From assembly GCA_011634665.1 (NCBI GenBank), contig WAEK01000003.1, forward strand, positions 1,830,001 through 1,894,000: a DNA stretch of 64,000 nt. The letters are read 5' to 3'. The notes under the pieces were generated by a model, which was given only the letters and a program-made list of their open reading frames with translations, did not search any database and had not been told where the DNA came from. How positions within the stretch are numbered: position 1 is the stretch's first letter; each line of letters starts with the position of its first letter. Shown one piece after another: positions 58,361 through 64,000 of this stretch. The stretch comes from Mortierella sp. BCC40632 (lineage: Eukaryota > Mortierellomycota > Mortierellomycetes > Mortierellales > Mortierellaceae). Position numbers and translations under genes: made by a program.

Positions 58361-60300
58361 TTCCCACGTCTGGACCATTCCGGGGAAATGTTCCTCCTTT
58401 GTTCTCGTGGCCTAACCAAGCACTTCTTTCCGCAGATCGTCCGAAAAGAGTACTCCACGGGCTCATGCGCTCTTGTCTTTTGTGTCCAGGCGAGCTTTTG
58501 TCCACAAACTCAGGCACAACATCACTAGTCCAGACTTGGGTTTCCCCCCAAGAAAGGCAAATGTCATCGTGCATGGACAGGACAAGGTTTAAAAACATAC
58601 ACGCGCACTCGCGCTCTCACACAAAACGCGCCAAACTCAATCGCCTTGCCCAGCCCAGGCAAAAAGAAAAAAAAATTCTTTTCCTCTTTCTTTCCTTGCC
58701 CCCTTCATCTCCACTACTCTTTCCACAGACCACCTTTTTTCGCTAGCCTCGATAAAAGTCTAGCACCATGTTTCTACATCCCCCATCCCCCTACCGGTTA
58801 AACATTGGGATGTCTGCCTACTACGGCTGCCACTCTTGTCGTCCTTTCCTGACAGCAGTCTTGCAGTCTTTATTACCACTTCATACTCTACACCGACCTA
58901 GCTCGATGACGACTGTGTTCTACAGGTTAGGTCCCAAAACGGACTAGAGGATGTTACCGAGCTTTACTGATCAGGGACTACTGCTCCATTTGTGATACAA
59001 TGTCTAGCACACCGTGCTGTTCCTGCGTCGTGCATTCGGACACTGAGTTACCAAGTATTCCTTATGCTGTGAGTGGTTGTGAGCATCACAACATCTGAAC
59101 CATGTGCTCAAAAGAGACTAGGACCACCACCATTTACCTTCGAGACAGGGACCAATACCCCCGATGCGCTTTTCCGCCGCCCTCTTTTCTTCGACTGGTT
59201 TCCCGCGCCCCCCCTCTGGCAAATTTGGGCGAGGTACGCAGAGACAAGGACCCCCCGCCCTAGCTGGGGAAGGGGCATGCACTGACTCTGTGCCTCAACG
59301 TCCTTATCGCGTGTATCCGCTCCGTCGTACCTCCACCCAGAAGTGCCAAATCACATGCACATTTGGATGATTCTGTAGACAGGTGGCCTTCTCTTTGCGT
59401 CATTCATTTTTTTTTTTTTTTTTTTAAAAAAAAGGATCTCCTTCGAACCTAGGACCAAAACGGAGGTTCGGCTCTCTGCAAAGTAGGTTCACCCATGGCG
59501 CAGGCTGTCGGCGCAGCGAAATGCATTGATTTCGTCAGCACCAACAGGACAAGGGAATCGGAGAGAGTACCAATGTTCGGATGAAAGAGATGCAAGCGAC
59601 CTTTATGACATTTGGGCCTCTTCCAGGACCCTTGCCATCTTGATCCCTGGTCTGCTCCGGCATTGATGAATCTATCATGTCCACATTCGAGGATGCATTG
59701 GCGCAACCCTCCAGTGCCTGTCCGACAGGGAGGCGATCTCGCCGAGGCCTTTGCTCAAATTAGCCAACACCCAGTCCTTGACCCACTAAGGCACACATCC
59801 ATGGATGACGTAGATTCTAACCTCTCATTTATTTATTCACCTCTCAATACCTTCCAGATCCTATCCTTTTTCTCTTGAGCGACGAAGAAACGACGGATGA
59901 ACGCAATAATGAACGCACTAGAGAAAACCACCATAAATAAAGATAGCCCTTTTTTCTTTCTTTCCTTCAGTTTCCCCGAACAGCTTTTCGTTCAGGTCGA
60001 CAGTAATTTCATTTGCTCCCACCTTCCTTTCCCTCCCCCTCCCCCTTCCTCTTCTGATGACCCTCCCGTCCTTCACAGGACCCCTAGGATTCTAGAGATG
60101 ACCACCACGACGTGTATCAACACAATGTCCTTCAGCAAACGCAATCTTGAGAGGACAAGTTACACACAGACCCCTATTGTTACTCGGTTAGTTTATCCAG
60201 GAGATCCTCTTCTCTGCTCCTTTCCGTCCCTTCTCCTTCTCTGCCATTACTTTCTTTTTTACAGGCGATAACATTTCTATTGTTAGCAACTCCTGATCCT

Positions 60301-63300
60301 GTTGGACACTTTTTTTTTGTTGTTGTTGTTCCACGACCAAGAAGATGGCCTAGGTTTCCTTCCTCAGTCCTGAATTAGGTCGGGATTGCTAAACACTTCC
60401 TAGCACGTGCGCGCTTGACAAGGACTAGGCTTGTCCATGTGGGCAGCAGCGATCAGCGAGGAGGAGAGAGTCGGAGGATTTTCGATCAAAGGATAGTTGA
60501 TTGACCCCATCCTCCTCCTCCCTTTCCTCCAACGGATGCTTGTTCATGGTAAGGCATATATTGAGTAGATTGTACAAGATCGTCTCTTCTCCAATACTCT
60601 CACACCTCTCTTTTAACAAACTTGTTGCACAGCCAGAGTGTGGTTTTCATCTTCCCTCTCCCTCCCTCTCTCTCTCTCTCTCTCTACCTCTTTTGCATCT
60701 GTCCACGAGGCTAGATATCCTGCAGGACGAGTGTGGCGGCAGCGGAAGCAAACAAGGGACAGCCTCCACACTAGTTTAGTCCGGATGACCTGTGTGTGAG
60801 GATGTCACAATAGAGTATAGAGCATGAACTTTTATTTATATTTATATTTTTTTTTTTTTTTTTTTTTTTGCGTATCCTGTGCTCTGTCGACTTCGCATCT
60901 TGTCCTGATGACTTTCTCGAAAAGTACCATCCAGAACAAAAAAATTGGTAAGGGCACAGCTAGCTCAAACTTTTTGACCTTTATACCTTTTATACATACT
61001 CTTGTCTCTCCTCTTCTCTCTTTTGCCCCTCTTCACTTGCCTGTCTCTTGACTTTATTCACGTCGCCAGTCAAAGCCGACGGGATTCTTTTCCCTCCACG
61101 ATGTTACCCATGCCCAACTTGCAGTTGAAATAGAAATGCATAACCTATTGTTTCAAAAGTCCTTAGATAGAGTCTACTTCGAGATGATTTGAGGAAGTAT
61201 TAGTGTTCGAGAGTTCGGTCGACCGTTCAAGCAAAAAGGTGGAGGTATGTTTATCTCATGGACCTTGGGATTCTGTAGGTGTGGGCTTTATGCCTGGCCC
61301 TTATCCCAAACGACCTTTTTTTTTTGTCGTCAAGACTCCGGATCGACCCAACAACATGTTGCTTCGGTTCAACTGTGTCCTTATTATTAAATCAGAGGGG
61401 GAAGGGGTAAAACACCAAGTAGCCAAGTTCGTTCCTTTTGCATCCAGGATTTTTCTGGATCAGTTGCCTGTCAGGGATCTATTATTATGACTTTTTCAAC
61501 AACTTTATCACACTTCCTCATCCAAACAACGGATCTAAGCCAATCTCCACTATGGAATGGTTCGTAAATATTCTGAGGTCTACAAAGGAGTAAGGAGTGA
61601 ACGATCAGCTCACTTGGATAACAGGCCATCAACTTCTCCAGAGTCAAGGAGAGGGCTAGCCTTCGGGTTGTACAAGACCATTGAACTCCCTATTTTCATT
61701 AGCAGTGAACCAGGATCCCTTGGTTCTACCAAGATACCCATCACAGATCTGGACACGGATCTAGCTTGAGGTAAAAGCATTTCTACAAAGACTGGATTTC
61801 GCAGTCGGGAACCCAAACCTGTTCCGGTGGGCCGTTTCATTCATGACGGCTACCGCCACCACTGATGTCAGTCTCAGCTGGGATAGTTCAGCGCCAAGAC
61901 GGACTCCTAGTCCGCCACGACAACAGCCTCCTTGCCAGACTGGCCCCATCTCAGTTTCAGTTCGGATCACTGCTCCTAGTTCTTGATCCATTCTCTCTCT
62001 CTCTCTCTCTCAAAAAAAAAAATGATGCTATCTCTACTTTTTGGGAGGAGCTTGGAGATCATCACTGTATTGCCCGGAGCATCCGAAACAGAGTGGTCCC
62101 CTCTCCTTAAACTATATTCTGGACCGAGAAAGTCTAAGCCGTCTCTCAGGGACTTGAGAGGGTGCCAAGAGCTTCAAGACCGAACTTTGACTAGCCCTTC
62201 CGAATTTGGGAAGGTCAGTCTTTTTTGTTCACCCATTCATTCATGCTTGTCTTCTTTCGCTCTTTTTTTTTTTTTTTTTTTTTTTTTTCTTTCTTTCTTT
62301 CTTTCTTTCTTTTCCTTTCTTTTTTTCTCTTCTTTATGAGTGAGTCGACTTTAAGCTGTTTTATCAGTGTAAAGGCTAGAATTCTAGAATTCCTCCATAT
62401 CTCCAGCTACTCAACTCCTAATCAGTCATTCCAGCAGGAGATCACATTGAATACATAGTGACCATTTACCTTCAATATTCTGAGGCATTTACCTACTCTA
62501 CAACTTCAAACTTCATGAAGAAAGCCCAAGTGCATTGAGCTGAGATTAGTGACTATGTAGATCTACACAAGAGTGCGATCTCAGAATGTCATCCTGCGAT
62601 AGACTAGGTTCCAAGTTGAAGACTCTTTATTAATTCTTTTTGTGGGTCGATCGCCATTGCCTATCTTCTTAGACCAGTCTACACAACTCCCAGCGCTAAA
62701 GCAACTTGCACTTTGGGCCTCCGAGCTCCATCAGTCCAAGTTCTCGATCTCAGAGCAAGTCTTAGGGGTGCTCTATTCACGCTGAGTCTTTACGCAGGGT
62801 CTGGACTTCATTTATATATATTATTGCAGAAGACACCCCTCATGAAAGATCCAGTTCCTGAGATCAACATTTCCCCCAATATTCCCATTCGAGAGGACAG
62901 TTGCATTAATAATCTCCCTCGTTCCACCTGCTGGCCTGTCCGTTCTGAACGAAAGAGTCGGCTCCGGAGAGGAGACTATAGCAGCTGATGGAGAAAAAAA
63001 AATCTTTAGATCTAGATCTAATCAGAGTAGATACCCTATCCTAGAACACAAAAGGAACCAGAGAGGCAGGACAGCGATGCATCTCCCGCAAGTCATCCAC
63101 AGAAGCAGATCGAGTGGCTCAAAAAGGAGAGAGAATAGCTTCAAAAAAGACATGGCTAAAAAAGGCACCAGTAAGTCTAGATCCAGAGTCGATTTTTACG
63201 AAGAGGCCGGTAGACGTGAGCCTTTGAGGAACTCTGATGTCCTAAGGAGCAGTGCGGACTGAACCTGGAGAGTATGTTTCTGATTCGAAAGAATGATTAT

Positions 63301-63600
63301 CTCCAGAGAGGCATTCAAATGAAGAGTTCAAATCCAGGAAGATGGCTATCCACGGAATGAGTAGTGAGAACAACTCTAAATAGTTTGATCGCGAGAGCCA
63401 GGGGTTCAATTACGTACGTGAGAAAGCAAGGGCCACGCGAAGGAAACTGCGATGGCAACCGTGTCCCCGTGGTCAACTTTTCCGCCATCGGTAAAAGGTT
63501 CGGATCGAAAGGTCATCAAACTTTTGTTCCGAGGACGGTCACATCCAGACTTTTGTTCCTCTTATTACCCCTACAGCCCTGGCGCCCATTCTCTGACCAT

Positions 63601-63602
<2 letters not shown>
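60301..63602. other. Stop-rich region, possibly decayed mobile or repeated DNA
   Basis: I see no intact gene. Short plus-strand frames at 61557-61769, 61842-61986, 62713-62988 and 63077-63262 have protein-like composition (mixed charged and hydrophobic residues, little homopolymer) but are separated by stops and frameshift-like breaks, as expected for an old coding or transposon fragment. T runs lie at 60847-60869 and 62262-62287, with TTTC units to about 62310. GATCTAGATCT-type words recur near 63005-63020. No transposase, reverse-transcriptase or integrase motif is recognisable, so the origin is a guess. Confidence 0.35.
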
Positions 63603-63647
<45 letters not shown>

Positions 63648-63650
63648 CTC

Positions 63651-63714
<64 letters not shown>
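63603..63714. repeat. Long (CT)n microsatellite near the right edge
   Basis: About 41 nt of pure CT (63603-63643), a TTTTTCTC interruption, then about 50 nt more CT to 63714. By analogy with other plus-strand genes in this window it could precede a gene that begins at or beyond the right edge; an ATG at 63845 follows but opens only a 22-codon frame. Confidence 0.9.
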
Positions 63715-63718
<4 letters not shown>

Positions 63719-64000
63719 ACTCTTTCTCTCTTCCAGTCTCTCGCTCCCCTTTTTCTCTTTGCCAGCCTCCGCGATTTCTCTCCCCCATCCCTCAGCTCTT
63801 TCTTCTTCTCTGTGACCTTTTTCTCCCAAGAACACCCAAAGCGAATGACGACGGTCGAAAACCGAGGGTCGCTTGGAGCTTGGACATCATATCTCTGTCT
63901 AGTATTGGATTAAGGGGAAAGAGAGCGACGAGCCGCTGAATGCTATTTCTGCCTCTCTCTCAGTTTCTCTCTCACTTGTCCACTCTCTCGTCCTTTGAGA

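Larger units (their letters stand above)
56958..60300. other. Antiporter promoter side followed by gene-free sequence
   Basis: From 57075 to 57290 the plus strand is strongly GA-rich, giving the antiporter gene a pyrimidine-rich leader on its coding strand. A CT tract lies at 57557-57640. From 57750 to 60300 I find only short frames without recognisable domains. A GGCAT repeat occurs at 58333-58360 and a T run with following A run at 59408-59434. No RNA gene could be defended. Confidence 0.5.

Noticed and set aside
59430..59510. GGTTCGAAG on the minus strand next to a T run, resembling a tRNA T-arm and Pol III terminator
   Set aside because: No matching T-stem, acceptor stem or A-box could be found within 75-90 nt.
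63364..63939. 191-residue plus-strand frame at the right edge
   Set aside because: Its central third is the translation of the CT microsatellite and the flanks show no recognisable domain.

Overview
The window is a stretch of nuclear DNA from a filamentous fungus, most likely an early-diverging Mucoromycota lineage (Mortierella-type). The evidence is spliceosomal introns with GT..AG ends, long disordered Gln/Ser/Asn-rich protein regions, a very large leucine-rich-repeat protein of the kind common in Mortierella, fungal PMC1-, KHA1- and UAP1-like genes, and abundant (CT)n/(GA)n, (CA)n and poly-A/T tracts. There are no operons, no bacterial signals and no rRNA or tRNA gene that I can defend. 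Gene order is loose and several intergenic stretches run to 2-7 kb. The genus is an inference.

Layout. 0.9-2.3 kb (-): a low-complexity protein of unknown role. 2.3-9.7 kb: no convincing gene. 9.75-10.05 kb (+): a 98-residue protein. 12.9-18.6 kb (+): an 1847-residue LRR protein in two exons. 19.45-21.4 kb (+): an M49-type metallopeptidase in three exons, convergent with a FAM72-family protein (21.6-24.6 kb, -) that carries very long disordered extensions. 27.7-28.5 kb (+): a secreted protein. 30.6-32.0 kb (-): a three-finger C2H2 transcription factor. 32.6-37.2 kb (-): a PMC1-like P-type Ca2+-ATPase in three exons. 37.6-39.2 kb (-): UDP-N-acetylglucosamine pyrophosphorylase. 40.7 kb (+): a weak candidate for the start of a gene. 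42.2-45.2 kb (+): a coiled-coil protein in three exons.

45.8-50.4 kb (+) holds the most distinctive locus: four tandem two-exon paralogues of an isoprenylcysteine-methyltransferase-like membrane family. Copies 1, 2 and 4 are intact. Copy 3 is broken by a TTG in place of the start codon and a TGG-to-TAG change near the C-terminus. Copies 1 and 4 appear to use GC-AG introns. 51.1-57.0 kb (-): a seven-exon KHA1-like cation/H+ antiporter with a long cytosolic tail. 57-64 kb: simple repeats and stop-rich sequence, possibly old decayed DNA.

Functionally, the recognisable genes are housekeeping ones: chitin/GPI precursor supply (UAP1), Ca2+ export or sequestration (PMC1-like), organelle K+/H+ exchange (KHA1-like), peptide turnover (M49) and regulation (zinc finger, LRR). 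They do not form an obvious pathway. A recurrent architectural feature is a pyrimidine-rich leader on the coding strand just upstream of most start codons.
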